In this document: positions 1 through 9,865 of the stretch, piece by piece | Layout of the letters: each line of letters starts with the position of its first letter | Position numbering within the stretch: position 1 is the first letter of the stretch | Origin: Ascarosepion bandense | Lineage: Eukaryota > Mollusca > Cephalopoda > Sepiida > Sepiidae | Assembly (NCBI GenBank): GCA_037127315.1 | Contig: JBBBDQ010001156.1 | Coordinates: forward strand, 260,001-324,000 | Direction of reading: 5' to 3' | DNA: 64,000 bases | Position numbers and translations under genes: made by a program | The notes under the pieces: model-generated | What the model saw: only the letters and a program-made list of their open reading frames with translations | Told to the model about the DNA's origin: nothing | Database searches by the model: none

Positions 1-119
1 CATCGCTCATTCAGTGAAATGAATTAGAGTGCTCTAGCTATTGGGCGCGTATAATGATATGCGCTAAAAGTCTGCCTACTTCCACCGAACGCCCATAGCC
101 CATGGGTAGAGTCGCCGAC

Positions 120-198
120 TGACGGCATTTCGGTGGGGTTTCAATCCTGGGTAAAAATCGAGTCTAACCGTACGGCGAAACAGATCTGTCTGGGGATG

Positions 199-258
<60 letters not shown>

Positions 259-293
259 CATCGAAACAGATCTGTCTGCGGATGACTATATAT
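120..293 (+). repeat. Degenerate hammerhead 3'-half repeats flanking (AT)n
   Basis: Two short segments share the 3' half of a type I hammerhead: GAAA, then CA-GATC-TG (a 2-bp stem III), then TC, then a G-rich strand ending in GATGAC. The first has GAAA at 177-180 and the second at 263-266. They bracket the (AT)n run at 202-254. No CTGATGA core lies upstream of either, so both look 5'-truncated or decayed. They resemble the 3' half of the complete motif at 14408-14462. Confidence 0.4.
202..254. repeat. (AT)n microsatellite
   Basis: About 53 bases of uninterrupted AT dinucleotide. It sits between two hammerhead-half repeats, as (AT)n also does downstream of the related copies at 14.4 and 18.6 kb. 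Confidence 0.98.
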
Positions 294-295
294 AT

Positions 296-460
296 AATTA
301 TATAGTGATGTATCAATTGTACATTGTGACACGGAAATTTCTGTTTCGAGATAGATTCTCATCATCAGGCAATGTTGATGTTAGTTGTGCAGATGATTCA
401 CATTTAAATGACAAAAATCTTTGGTTTGCTGTGAATGTATGTGGGTGTTTCTTGTGGCTA
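296..460 (-). repeat. Dispersed repeat with hammerhead-like core, copy 1
   Basis: Near-identical to 21812-21980 over about 150 bp. On the minus strand it reads CTGATGA (368-362), a GAGA/TCTC hairpin, GAAA (347-344), a CA...TG stem III ending in GTC, and a strand CAATG that can pair with CATTG just upstream of CTGATGA. A bulged base in stem II and a mismatch next to the core make it a degenerate version. The order of elements is what a type I hammerhead needs. Confidence 0.75.
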
Positions 461-504
461 ATCAGAATAGAGATTCATTTTGGAATTTGACCCCAAAGAA
501 AACT

Positions 505-604
505 TACTAACCAACTTTTTTTCTTTTTTCCTTTTCTCCTTTTCTCCCCTCATCTTATCCTTCCCTTGTTTCTTTTCCCTCATATATATATATATATATA
601 TATA
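505..604. repeat. Pyrimidine-rich tract and (AT)n
   Basis: A C/T-rich stretch of about 75 bases runs into (AT)n at 582-604. No coding signal is visible. Confidence 0.8.
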
Positions 605-840
605 AACATGCGGTATAGATATAAAAGAATCCAAAGGAGTATCCTATATATAAAGCGGTAGGATAACTCTATAAGAGAGCTCTAAATATATATGTATATA
701 AATACATATAGAGTAAAGATATATAAAAGTTAAAGCACGATACAATATTCCATAGTTAAGCGGAAATATAGGCCTATTTCAGGCGTACCTCCATCAGCTT
801 TCGTCTTTATTGTACAGAAGATTTTACACAAAAATCTTTT
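604..840 (+). repeat. Dispersed ~235-bp repeat, copy 1
   Basis: Matches 22196-22451 in reverse orientation, sharing the blocks around 'gagagctct', 'ggaagctg' and 'gtacagaagatttta' across the length. Both copies have (AT)n at the same outer edge. The family is unidentified. Confidence 0.72.
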
Positions 841-1032
841 TAAAATATTAGTGTTCGCTGAATTATAATGAGTTTTTCCATTGATGATTAATAAATGAAA
901 ATTTTACTGATCGAGTATAAATTAAAACAGAATTAAAATAATAAAAAATGAAAAAAATTCTTGAAAAAGGTTATTATTCATCGAAAATATTTTTATTCTT
1001 AAGGCCATAATATAAAATATTATAATAATATG

Positions 1033-1756
1033 TCCATAATTTATATACATAAAAAGCAATCTGTGAGTCTGTGTGTGACTGTTCTCTATGCACGCCATTC
1101 ATACTTTCTAGGGAAACATATCTACAGGGAAGTCTACACATATTTTCCCTTCCGTAGTTTTTGGCCAATAGTGTAAATTGTTTATATTTGCTCCGTAAAA
1201 CATCTAAGAGCTAAGATGATTGCTAGAGTACGTCATGGAAATCAAATCACACGTGTCAAACGCGACTAAAAAAAACAAACAAACAAATGAGTCTTTACAA
1301 TTAACTTTTATTCCGACGTTTTAAAAATTCATTTGATCAACCGTAACTTTGAAACAAAATAAATATTTTAAAAAGGTTTCTGAACTGAGAGTTTTTATAT
1401 TTCTATATTTTTAAATATTCTTCGAAAATTTCTGAACTGAGAGCGTAATAGTTTTTATATTTCTAATTTCAGTAAAACAAAGTAAATAATTTTTGTTTTC
1501 ATGCTAAATTCATTTAGTCAACAGAAAATGTAAATATTTACCCCTTAATTTTGAAACAAAACAAACGCAATGTTGTTTACAATGTCGCACTAAACATCAA
1601 ATCACGTTTACGCAAAACAAAAGAAAATAGATTTTTTAATGGAATTTTCTAAACAATTTTTAATCAACAATGTTTTATATAATTATTGTTTATATAACCG
1701 AGTCCTACTATTAAGATGTTCTGAGTTGCACGGGCAACGCCGGGCTTTGATGCTAG
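1033..1756 (+). mobile_element. Non-autonomous Helitron, family 1, copy A
   Basis: The 3' terminus has a CCCG/CGGG-type hairpin around 1729-1743, about ten bases upstream of CTAG (1753-1756), followed by T. The 5' side begins near TC at 1033 and carries the AT-rich, TGTGTGT-containing leader typical of Helitron 5' ends. The interior matches 5200-5997 in reverse complement, including the shared blocks near 1110-1300. No Rep/helicase coding sequence is present, so it is non-autonomous. The exact 5' base is uncertain because the leader has diverged. Confidence 0.68.
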
Positions 1757-1992
1757 TATATCTTATTCGTAAAAGTAATTAAAAGATTTTCTAACCAAAT
1801 ACTATATTAATTTTATTTTATTTTATGACACAAAGTAGATTTTCGGTAACTCATTTCTGTATCAAAACAAAAAACAATATGGTGACTAAAAATCTTCAAA
1901 GAATCTATGGATAACTCATAAACATAAAGCGATACAAAAATGTATTTATTGCAGTTCAAAAAAAGTAAATACATTAAGGTCCGGGGGAGTAA
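1757..1992. other. AT-rich spacer
   Basis: Nothing recognisable. This is AT-rich sequence between the Helitron and the next retroposon tail. Confidence 0.5.
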
Positions 1993-2202
1993 GAGATTTT
2001 TTTTTTTTAATCATATCACCCCGAGCAAGGTGGTAACGCCATTGATGTGCTGGGGGCTACGTGAGAGTGAAAAGATTTGGAAAAGAGAAAGCCGGAAACC
2101 ACATCCTAAACAGAAAACAAGGGATGAGCCTCTTCACCTGTACAATAGACGTGGGTGGAGTGTGAACCAGGCGATAGTTTAGTCTATCTACTCCAATTAT
2201 AA
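1993..2202 (-). mobile_element. One-unit 149-bp retroposon with LINE-A 3' tail
   Basis: On the minus strand this is one copy of the 149-bp unit found in arrays at 9.9-11.7 kb and 34.6-35.4 kb. It is joined directly to the LINE-A 3' end (GTAGCCCCC..CACATCA..GGCGTTACC..CCTTGCTCGG..TGATATGATT) and a terminal A-run. The junction between unit and tail is the same as in the two arrays. It shows that the unit can exist singly on that tail. Confidence 0.82.
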
Positions 2203-2334
2203 AAATAATGGTTTTACCTCTATAAAATTTTTTTATTTAAATTAGTTTTTAAATATAGCAAAATAATTTACTAATAATAAACTCTTGAAAAAATAAGTAT
2301 CGCGTTTCCTGAGATTCTTTAATCAGATAACTAT

Positions 2335-2796
2335 TTGTTTTTTGTAAAAAGATCCAAATCAATGCGTTTTTCACTGGAGCCGCTAAGTCGGTACCTATCA
2401 CATCACTGAGATGAACAGTAGGGGCGCCTGACCATATATGACAGCAGTATTCCATGCACGGACGAATGGTTGATTTGTATATATGCAGGATGGGTTCATG
2501 CGGGAAAAACATCCTGGCCCGACACAGTGACCCAACCTTCTTAACAGTGGATTTAGCTATGGACTCAATGTAGTGGTTCCATTTGAGATTAGAAGAGAGG
2601 GTAAGACCGAGGAGGCGCAGTCTATTGCTCTCTGGGAGACTCGATTGGTCAATGCTTATGGCAGGCAGGAGAGGTTAGCTATGGACTCAATGTAGTGGTT
2701 CCATTTGAGATTAGAAGAGAGGGTAAGACCGAGGAGGCGCAGTCTATTGCTCTCTGGGAGACTCGATTGGTCAATGCTTATGGCAGGCAGGAGAGG
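2335..2796 (-). pseudogene. LINE-A reverse transcriptase C-terminal fragment
   Basis: Minus-strand translation gives, in order, LLGLTLSSNLKWNHYIESIA, ARMFFP, ILHIYKSTIRPCMEYCCHIW and VIGTDLA. These match other LINE-A copies in this window (32.4, 39.0 and 44.1 kb) and the end of RTs of the CR1/Jockey type. The reading frame is lost after GTDLA, and 122 bp of it is tandemly duplicated. It is a 5'- and 3'-truncated relic. Clade assignment is from motif reading only. Confidence 0.75.
2553..2796. repeat. 122-bp tandem duplication inside LINE-A
   Basis: 2553-2674 and 2675-2796 are essentially identical. The duplicated block is internal LINE-A coding sequence, so the duplication happened after insertion and is recent. 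Confidence 0.95.
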
Positions 2797-2814
2797 TTGC
2801 CTGTGATGATTAAT

Positions 2815-3389
2815 TATACTTTAGAACATGTACAAACTACAATTTGCTACAAAATTGTACATTTTATTTCGACATTTAAAGAACAATGTCTCATCAGGTA
2901 GTTAATAATGATAGGAATAAACGATATCATTGGCTTTTTCCTCTCGGTTCTTTCTCTCCTTTTTTCCTTTGCTTTTTATTTACTCTCTCTTTTTCCTCCG
3001 CTTTTTCTTTCCTTTTCTTTTGAGTTCTCATTTTGCTTTCTCATCTTTTCTAACATCTTTTTTTTCCCCTTTTTTGAATATCCTCTTACATCGCGCGAAA
3101 AGTTTTCCGAAAATAAAAGGAAGTGAGGTTTTTAAATTTTCTTTTAAAAAATAGCGTTTATTACCATCATTATTTCCCTGATGAGATATTGTTCTTTCAA
3201 TGTTGAAAGAAAAGGTAAAAATTGTTCTTTCAATGTTGAAAGAAAAGGTAAAAATTGTTCTTTCAATGTTGAAAGAAAAGGTAAAAATTGTTCTTTCAAT
3301 GTTGAAAGAAAAGGTAAAAATTGTTCTTTCAATGTTGAAAGAAAAGGTAAAATTTTATAGTAGATTGTAGTTTCTACATGTTCTAAATC

Positions 3390-3430
<41 letters not shown>
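2815..3430. repeat. Fold-back repeat with hammerhead-like cores
   Basis: The left arm (about 2815-2925) and right arm (about 3148-3395) are inverted copies separated by a C/T-rich spacer (2926-3143). In each arm, read outward from the spacer, there is CTGATGA, a 6-bp hairpin with an 8-base loop, then GAAA. The left arm reads this on the minus strand (stem GACATT/AATGTC) and the right arm on the plus strand. The right arm is expanded by a 33-bp minisatellite and ends in (AT)n at 3393-3430. Confidence 0.75.
3188..3352 (+). repeat. 33-bp minisatellite, five units
   Basis: There are five near-perfect 33-bp units. Each contains the perfect inverted repeat TTCTTTCAA-TG-TTGAAAGAA. The first unit overlaps the hairpin of the hammerhead-like core, so amplification started from a hairpin-forming sequence. 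There are no spacers, so it is not CRISPR. Confidence 0.97.
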
Positions 3431-3433
<3 letters not shown>

Positions 3434-3531
3434 GGTTATCTGTGACTCTATTTAACTTTAGCCTAATTTGATCATATGTACGTATTGGTGTCAACATTCA
3501 TGCACTCACTTATATATACATAAAAACAAAC

Positions 3532-3853
<322 letters not shown>

Positions 3854-3989
3854 GAGATAGCAGGAGCGTAATCATTAACGATCATATTCGTATGCCGTTC
3901 ATTGCTTTGCTCATTTTTATTTTCTAACAAGGTACTTCTGAAGCATCCTAATGTCAGGTATTTTTCTTTTTTCATCAAAAGCGTCTTTC

Positions 3990-4860
3990 AAATTACATGT
4001 CTAGTCTAGACCTTTTGATTTCAAAATCCGATGGCTTCAAACAGGTTGCATCAATGAGTCAACCTTCGCTGTCAAAAGCTCGCCCTCAAACCATCCTCCA
4101 TTTCTGTTGAAAGAAGTTAACCCTTCTATACTCGGAGCAGGCGCAACACTTTTATAAATGCGTACGTCTAAATGTCATCCCTGGAACAAAGAGCGTCCAT
4201 ATGGATTGCCAAGTAAAAACACAAACAAAAATCCAAGAGACTAAGAATTGATTTGTTTTTTTTTTATAGCTTATCAACCCTCGGTAGCTTAATCTAAGAC
4301 CGTAAAATGTTTTTGAGATTGCAAGATTTTTCTGAATATAAAAAAGTATTTCCGATACGGTTGCTACTATTTAACTCATAGGTGGGGGATTACTATATTC
4401 ATGGATTTATTCTTTTTCTAAAGGTAATTACACGGAAGTGAATATAACGAACACGACCGGACGTGAAACTCGCCTCTCCGTTTTCTCTTCTAAGCCATTA
4501 TCATTTACACCACCCGCATATCCAAGCTTACAATAACTATTCCCAAGCAGTAACCCATGTAGGTACTAACCAGACTTAACTCTGGTGATCATACTGAAAC
4601 CGGAGTGTGATAAAGCAGTAACTAAGTATTCTGGTGTATATCGAACCGGGTAACATATCGAAAATTTGGAAATGAACCCTTTAATTAATTTACGAGGGTA
4701 AAGTGTTCTCGTTCCATTGCCCATGTCTAAAGATCTAGTCTAGTTCTTATCTTTAGTACTGCCCATTTACTGCTCACCACACTGTCCGGCCCAAGGATTG
4801 TACTCACAATTACTATATTTCCACATTCACGAATCATCGATTTAATTCACTAGGATATTT
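3990..4860. other. Unannotated stretch
   Basis: No open frame above background and no recognised repeat terminus. Base composition is less AT-biased than its neighbours, so old mobile DNA is possible, but I cannot name it. Confidence 0.4.
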
Positions 4861-4861
4861 T

Positions 4862-5199
4862 CCCATAGTCGAATGTGAACTCTCGTAAATCATAATATTC
4901 AGCTCAGAAACCTCTGTAAATTTCCCAGATGGATATACACATATGTCTGCCATCAGCATGTCTGATGCTAGACTACTGGAGAGAAACACACTACACTTTC
5001 TTGGCCTCACGTTTTCCGTTGACTTGAACTGGATCGACTTCATTGAATCAGTAGGTGCATCTACTACAATTAGAGTTGGGCCGTGTCAGAAATTCATAAA
5101 CTTTTGCTTCTCTACTTAATCTAGAGATTCATGATAAAATCCAATGATGGATCTGTGATATAATCGATCCTGATCAGGCGTTACGAGTTCATATGTTTA
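4862..5199 (+). pseudogene. LINE-A-like RT fragment, 5' part
   Basis: The plus strand reads LHFLGLTFSVDLNW and IESVGAST..RVG, the same segment as LLGLTLSSNLKW...IESIA in the copy at 2.3-2.8 kb but strongly diverged. The frame then decays. The related downstream segment (ASLRRFYKDFHD) resumes at about 6000, directly after the Helitron at 5200-5997. The Helitron therefore seems to have inserted into this LINE copy. Confidence 0.5.
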
Positions 5200-5997
5200 C
5201 TAGCATCATAGCCCGGCGTTGCCCGTGCAAGTGAGAACATTTTAGTAGTAGGAGAAGATGCCAATGAGAAGAGTAGATGGAAATCATTTATTAAAAGTTG
5301 GAAAGGAAAGCTGAGGCTGTTAGTAACCATTTCCAGCATTAAGAAGGCGGCATCGAATGCATGTTGCTGTAGTATTCGAACGGAGTATAACGTGTAGTTT
5401 TAGTGCTGGTCATACTTTTGTCTGCTTCTAGGGGGGGGACTTAAGTAATTAAATTTACCATTGTCACTTCTGTTTTTGCATATTATGTTTTTGTTTGAAA
5501 AACACATTTTTTTAAAAAATATTTCTTTTGTTTCAAAATTACGGGGAAAAATATTCACATTTTGGTTGATCAAATCAATTTTTAAAACGTCGGAATAAAA
5601 ATAAAATATAAAGGCTCATTTGTTTTTTTTTTATAAAAAATAATTTAATCGCGTTTGACACGTGTGATTTGATTTCTGTGACGTGATTTAGCAGCCATCT
5701 TTAATAAACAAAACCTTTTAGTCGTGTTTGATTCGTGTGATTTGATTCGTGTGACGTAATTTAGCAATCATCTTAGATCTTAGATGTTTTACATCGTTAG
5801 ATGTAAACAATCGGCTCCATTGGCCAAAAAATGCGAAAGGGAAGATTGCTTAACTTAAATTTAAAAAGTATGTGTCGACCTGACTTCCCTGTAGATATGT
5901 GTCCCTAGAAAGTTTGAATGGCGTAGCTTAAAAATGTAGGTGTGCATAGAGAACAGTCACACACAAACTCACAGCTTGACTTTTATATATATAGGTG
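5200..5997 (-). mobile_element. Non-autonomous Helitron, family 1, copy B
   Basis: On the minus strand the element starts with TC (5997-5996) preceded by A. It has an AT-rich then TGTGTGTG-type leader and ends in a CACGGGCAACGCCGGG hairpin, eleven bases before CTAG (5203-5200), followed by T. Precise A^T insertion without a target duplication fits Helitrons. Its interior matches 1033-1756 in the opposite orientation. There is no coding capacity for Rep or helicase. Confidence 0.75.
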
Positions 5998-6400
5998 ATC
6001 GACATGGCGTTGCTTCCCTTCGCCGTTTTTACAAAGACTTTCATGACAATTCTCTCTTACGAGTTTTCCTCTCCTGGTACCTTAACCACATGTGTTTAAG
6101 TATACGACTAGACTGGCATCTAGATACCAAACTTTTACCGTAGAAATAGCTAAAGGCAACTGCCAAATTCTTTTCTCGCATTCCCCACTTGTTGAAATCG
6201 CTTCCGTTTACTTGCTTCTCTGATGACTACAATCAATAAATATAAATACAGTATTTACCGACATCTTTCTTCTTTAATCATCTTAATCTTTTGTCTTTTC
6301 TTTAATCCTTCTCTCACCTTTACTCCATCGATTTAATTTCCTGTAAATCCGTGCAGACTAGTAACATTCCTGCCTTGCTTGGGGTGAAATGATAAAAAAA
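5998..6400 (+). pseudogene. LINE-A-like tail, old copy
   Basis: It begins GVASLRRFYKDFHD, equivalent to DVASLCLFYKYFHG of better copies. It ends with the LINE-A 3' signature (GCC..CCTTGCTTGGGGTGAAATGAT followed by an A-run at about 6379-6400). The body is full of stops. It probably continues the fragment at 4862-5199. Confidence 0.55.
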
Positions 6401-6750
6401 ATCACTTTATAGCATTAACTCGCTACTCTCTTTTTCCCCGTTATTTGATATGGAACAATGTGTTATTTTGCTACGCAGTTTTTCACAGTATCTTCATTTG
6501 ACAAAGTTTCCTCTTTTTACCTTTCATTTGATTCTTATCTTGCATCCTTTTTAAATTTTAACAAAAGCGATAACACTATTTTTCATCCTGTCAACATAAT
6601 ATTCTTCAAGACAGATTTTGATTCCGTAAACATTAACTTTCAGAATGTAATATTAAAAAGAAAAAAATTTTCTGTTGTTTACTACAAAAGGGTATCCTGT
6701 TTTTCATTTCCTTTTAGTCTGTGACGAGTTATCTTCCTTTACCAAATAAC
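6401..6750. other. AT-rich stretch, nothing recognised
   Basis: T-rich sequence with an 88-codon open frame (6458-6724) rich in F, S and N. Its composition matches low-complexity background and no domain is visible. Confidence 0.4.
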
Positions 6751-6751
<1 letters not shown>

Positions 6752-6796
<45 letters not shown>

Positions 6797-6824
6797 ATGT
6801 GTGTGTGTGTCTGTGTGTGTGTGT
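6752..6824. repeat. (AT)n-(GT)n microsatellite
   Basis: (AT)n at 6752-6782 passes into interrupted (GT)n to about 6824. Confidence 0.97.
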
Positions 6825-7036
6825 GAAAGAACGAAATATTTAGCACTTACTTTCTACCCATGTTTCAGTCATACGGGTTTCATCTGACGAAACCGGATGT
6901 TTGAAACCTAGGTATCAAATAAGTGGTGAACATTTTGTTCTTTAAAATATTGTTGGCTCTGAATATTCAGTACTTTTGTCTGTGCATTGAGCGCTTTCTT
7001 AAACACCCGTTGCTGCTGTAACCAATACCACCTTTA

Positions 7037-7039
<3 letters not shown>

Positions 7040-7076
<37 letters not shown>

Positions 7077-7669
7077 AATGGTAGAAAATCTCATAATGGC
7101 GTTAGAGATAAAAAAAATAATATAATCGGCCATGCCAATTTTTAAAAGAAAAACACCACTCGACTGGTTTCGTCCCCTCTCTTCCAAACTGTAAACGGAG
7201 AAAAATTATGAAAAAAGAATATCTGTAATGTGTGAAATGAATGAAAAACATGTGCCTGCTAAATTACTCAACAAGAATTTGGTGATACCATTCGATACAC
7301 ATACAGGTCTTCTATCGCAAATTATCCGAGTTGTGCTGCATATTTTAGTGTGAACTGGTTCTCTGTTCTGACCAAACCCCACTCGTAGTTTTATCTGAAG
7401 GTATTGGAGACGCTATTCATCAGGTTCAGTTAGCCCTCACTTTGTAAGCAAGGAGAGTGTTTGCCTGGGCTTGCTCTGCTGGGTCTCTAGCATCGTTATA
7501 TGTAATAACATTTATCAGAAATCAAATTCTTTCCCCCTTAACAAATATTTTAAAAAAAATTTTTTCCCCGTTTACAGTTCTGAAGAGAGGAGACGAAACC
7601 GGTCGACGAGTGCTTTTATTTTAAATTTTGGCATGGCCGATTATATTAAAAATATTTTTGTCTTTAACG

Positions 7670-7710
<41 letters not shown>
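7040..7710. repeat. Inverted repeat pair with outer (AT)n
   Basis: The left arm at about 7040-7205 and the right arm at about 7555-7710 are inverted copies. They share GAAGAGAGG..GACGAAACC and GGCATGGCCGATTATATTA. Each arm ends outward in (AT)n (7040-7074 and 7677-7709). The spacer of about 350 bp is unrecognised. The arrangement parallels the fold-back at 2.8-3.4 kb. Confidence 0.8.
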
Positions 7711-8597
7711 TCTTTGTGTATTCATTCGTGTGCGTGTGTACAAGTTCATTAATGTTTATTGAAATCTCAGGCGCTCTACCGTCATTATAAATGCAAATGA
7801 CGTCAAGGAAGTTGCAAGAAGCAAATTGTCTGTCAGTCAACCTTCCTTACGGAAGAGAAATACAGATGGCCCATCGAATAAACAGTCTGTAATCACTTCT
7901 CACTGCCTACCCACTTCCACCACGATATCAGCACGTCTCTTGTGACGTCAGAACAGTTTTCATCTGCTTTATGGCTTCCATAGAAGATTGATTTTCTTCT
8001 CACTTAGGTTTTTTTTTCTTTTCCTTCTCTTTCTTGACCCTCCATTTTCTCACAGCGTTGCTTCCAAAATCAGGATCTTGCGTTTTCTTGATTTTACTTT
8101 GTCTTTTTTTCTTACCTTTTTTTTTTTTCACGCGCACTTTTCTCCTTAAATATTTTAAATACCCTGCTGCATTTATATAAAATGTGCGATTGTTAAATTG
8201 TCGTCGAAATTACGCAAAAATGAAAATAAAAGTGACATCTAATTTTAACAAATACATTCACCAAAATTACACAAAAATATCAGGAAATATTAAGGAGTAA
8301 TAAAAGTATTCGTTTCGTACTCTCCGGCCTTCGTTAGGTCTAGGAATTTCCTCAAGGACACGTTGGTGTATAAATACATGAATAATAACGTTGGTTAGTT
8401 CTAATGACTTGAACCAAAGAGTTGCCAGTTCAGTACCTATCTACAGCTGTAATTACGAAACAAATTTGAAGTCTTGGAATCAATGAATACTGAGGATTAG
8501 AATCCCCGATCAACCAAATTAAAACAGCTTTCAAAAATAAATGGCTGACAGAATCTTTTAATAGAACATAAGGGGTGAGAAGGTCACCCATTGCAAA
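7711..8597. other. Unannotated stretch
   Basis: No recognised element apart from T-rich and C/T-rich tracts (about 8005-8160). The last hundred bases may be the decayed start of LINE-I. Confidence 0.35.
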
Positions 8598-8704
8598 TTG
8601 ATATTTCTCAGTGACATTTTCTGTCCAGCAGTCATATGTTTTCAGGAAACGCATAAAAAACCAAAAGACTTACTTCACATTAAAAAAATATACATCATAC
8701 AACT
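8598..8704 (+). pseudogene. LINE-I endonuclease, first piece
   Basis: Reads VICFQETHKKPKDLLHIKK, matching the QE(T/N)H motif near the N-terminus of the apurinic-type endonuclease of I/Jockey LINEs. The E of QE is normally a metal ligand. The frame ends at the LTR-like insertion, and the domain appears to continue at about 9242. The true start of LINE-I cannot be located. Confidence 0.45.
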
Positions 8705-9241
8705 TGTTATAGTGGAACATCCTGCCATCCCCGAGAATAAAATGCTCTACTGTATAAAAGATGGTAACGAGCGGTACGAAATGGGGAAAAAGTCTTAGGC
8801 ATTCGCCGGACTGCTCTGTGACTATAAAATGATCATGTGTCACATCTGGCCTTGCGTGGGAAGGCTAGTAAATACGGAAAAGGCTGTTAGGCATTCGCCT
8901 GACTGCTCTATGACACTGTCAGCTGCCTGCCTTTGGGTAGAGGGCGCTCTCTGCTTCCGAGCAGAGAGCACAAACCCAGTCGAGGTTCCGCCGAAGAGTA
9001 GAACCACGACTGGGGAAAAATAGGCAGAGATTTTTTGGCCCGGCTATATGGCCGGGAATACCCACTATAAAATGACCATGTGTCACATCTGGCCTTGCGT
9101 GGGAAGGCTAGTAAATACAGAAAAAGTCTTAGGCGATAGTCGATTCGGCTCCAACCCGTTGCTTGTCTATATGTGTATTATTGTTAATTGTACCTTAGTA
9201 CAATAAAAATCTATTTATTCCTGGTGTGGAGTTCCATTCTT
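8705..9241 (+). mobile_element. Probable solo LTR inside LINE-I
   Basis: Bounded by the 5-bp direct repeat CAACT (8700-8704 and 9242-9246), with 5' TG and short imperfect inverted ends. It contains two promoter-like direct repeats starting ACTATAAAATGA at 8821 and 9064 (about 73 bp each, 243 bp apart). Three hairpins lie between them: GCTCTCTGCT/AGCAGAGAGC at 8946-8969, CCAGTCG/CGACTGG at 8976-9013 and CCCGGC/GCCGGG at 9039-9056. An AATAAA-type signal lies near 9201. The 3' end is TT rather than CA, so the LTR call is tentative. No internal retroviral-type coding is present. Confidence 0.45.
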
Positions 9242-9865
9242 CAACTGATCATTTTATACTGTATTCCTTTTCGGGATATATCATAACTATAATAAATGAT
9301 AAAAGAAATACAGCCTCTGGCGGCTCATCAATTATATCTCATAACAACATCACTCAGAGCGAAGTCAAATTAAAAACAAAAAAGCAAGCAATTACAGTAT
9401 TAGTAACACTACAAAGACAGTGATTTTCTGTTCACTATAGATACCTCCAAACGATATATTAGAAAAGAGAGAGCTGGAAGAATTAATTCAGCAATTACCT
9501 AAACCCTTCATACTGATGGGGGATTTTAATAGCAACATTGTAATAAGGATACAAACAGAGGAGGGAAAATAATAAAATAATTTTTAGATCAGAACCAATT
9601 ATGTCTTTATACCAACGGGGCTAATACATATCTGCACCCAGCAACTAGAACATTATCAGCCATTGACTTAATAATATGTGATCCCAGCATTTACATGAAT
9701 TATCACTGGAGAGTACATGACGAAACCTATAGAGGTGACCACTTCCCTATCATATTAGAAGGCCAAAACTCGGAGAGGGACAATAAAACACCTCGATGGA
9801 ATATTCAAAAGGCAGACGGGCAAGGTTTCTAAAATGCATGTCAAGACAAATTGACACCAGAAGCA
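9242..9865 (+). pseudogene. LINE-I endonuclease, second piece
   Basis: Joined across frames this gives RNTASGG, QAITVLVTL, PPND..KRELEELIQQLPKP, FILMGDFNSN, IDLIICDPS and GDHFPI. This order is the C-terminal two thirds of the LINE endonuclease: the GDFN motif, then the (S/G)DH catalytic motif near 9740. At least three frameshifts or stops interrupt it. It is cut at about 9866 by the 149-bp array and continues at 11736 with DDITYFMNTLQTIAEENIP. Confidence 0.75.

Noticed and set aside
141..365. Proteins made of YIYIYI stretches here and near 3.4, 3.8, 7.0, 14.5, 15.7 and 22.5 kb
   Set aside because: They are translations of (AT)n microsatellites.
3188..3352. Regular 33-bp repeats resembling a CRISPR array
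   Set aside because: There are no spacers; the units are contiguous and the genome is eukaryotic.
6888..6915. ATCTGACGAAACCGGATG as another hammerhead
   Set aside because: CTGA is followed directly by CGAAA with no room for stem II or the GA of the core.
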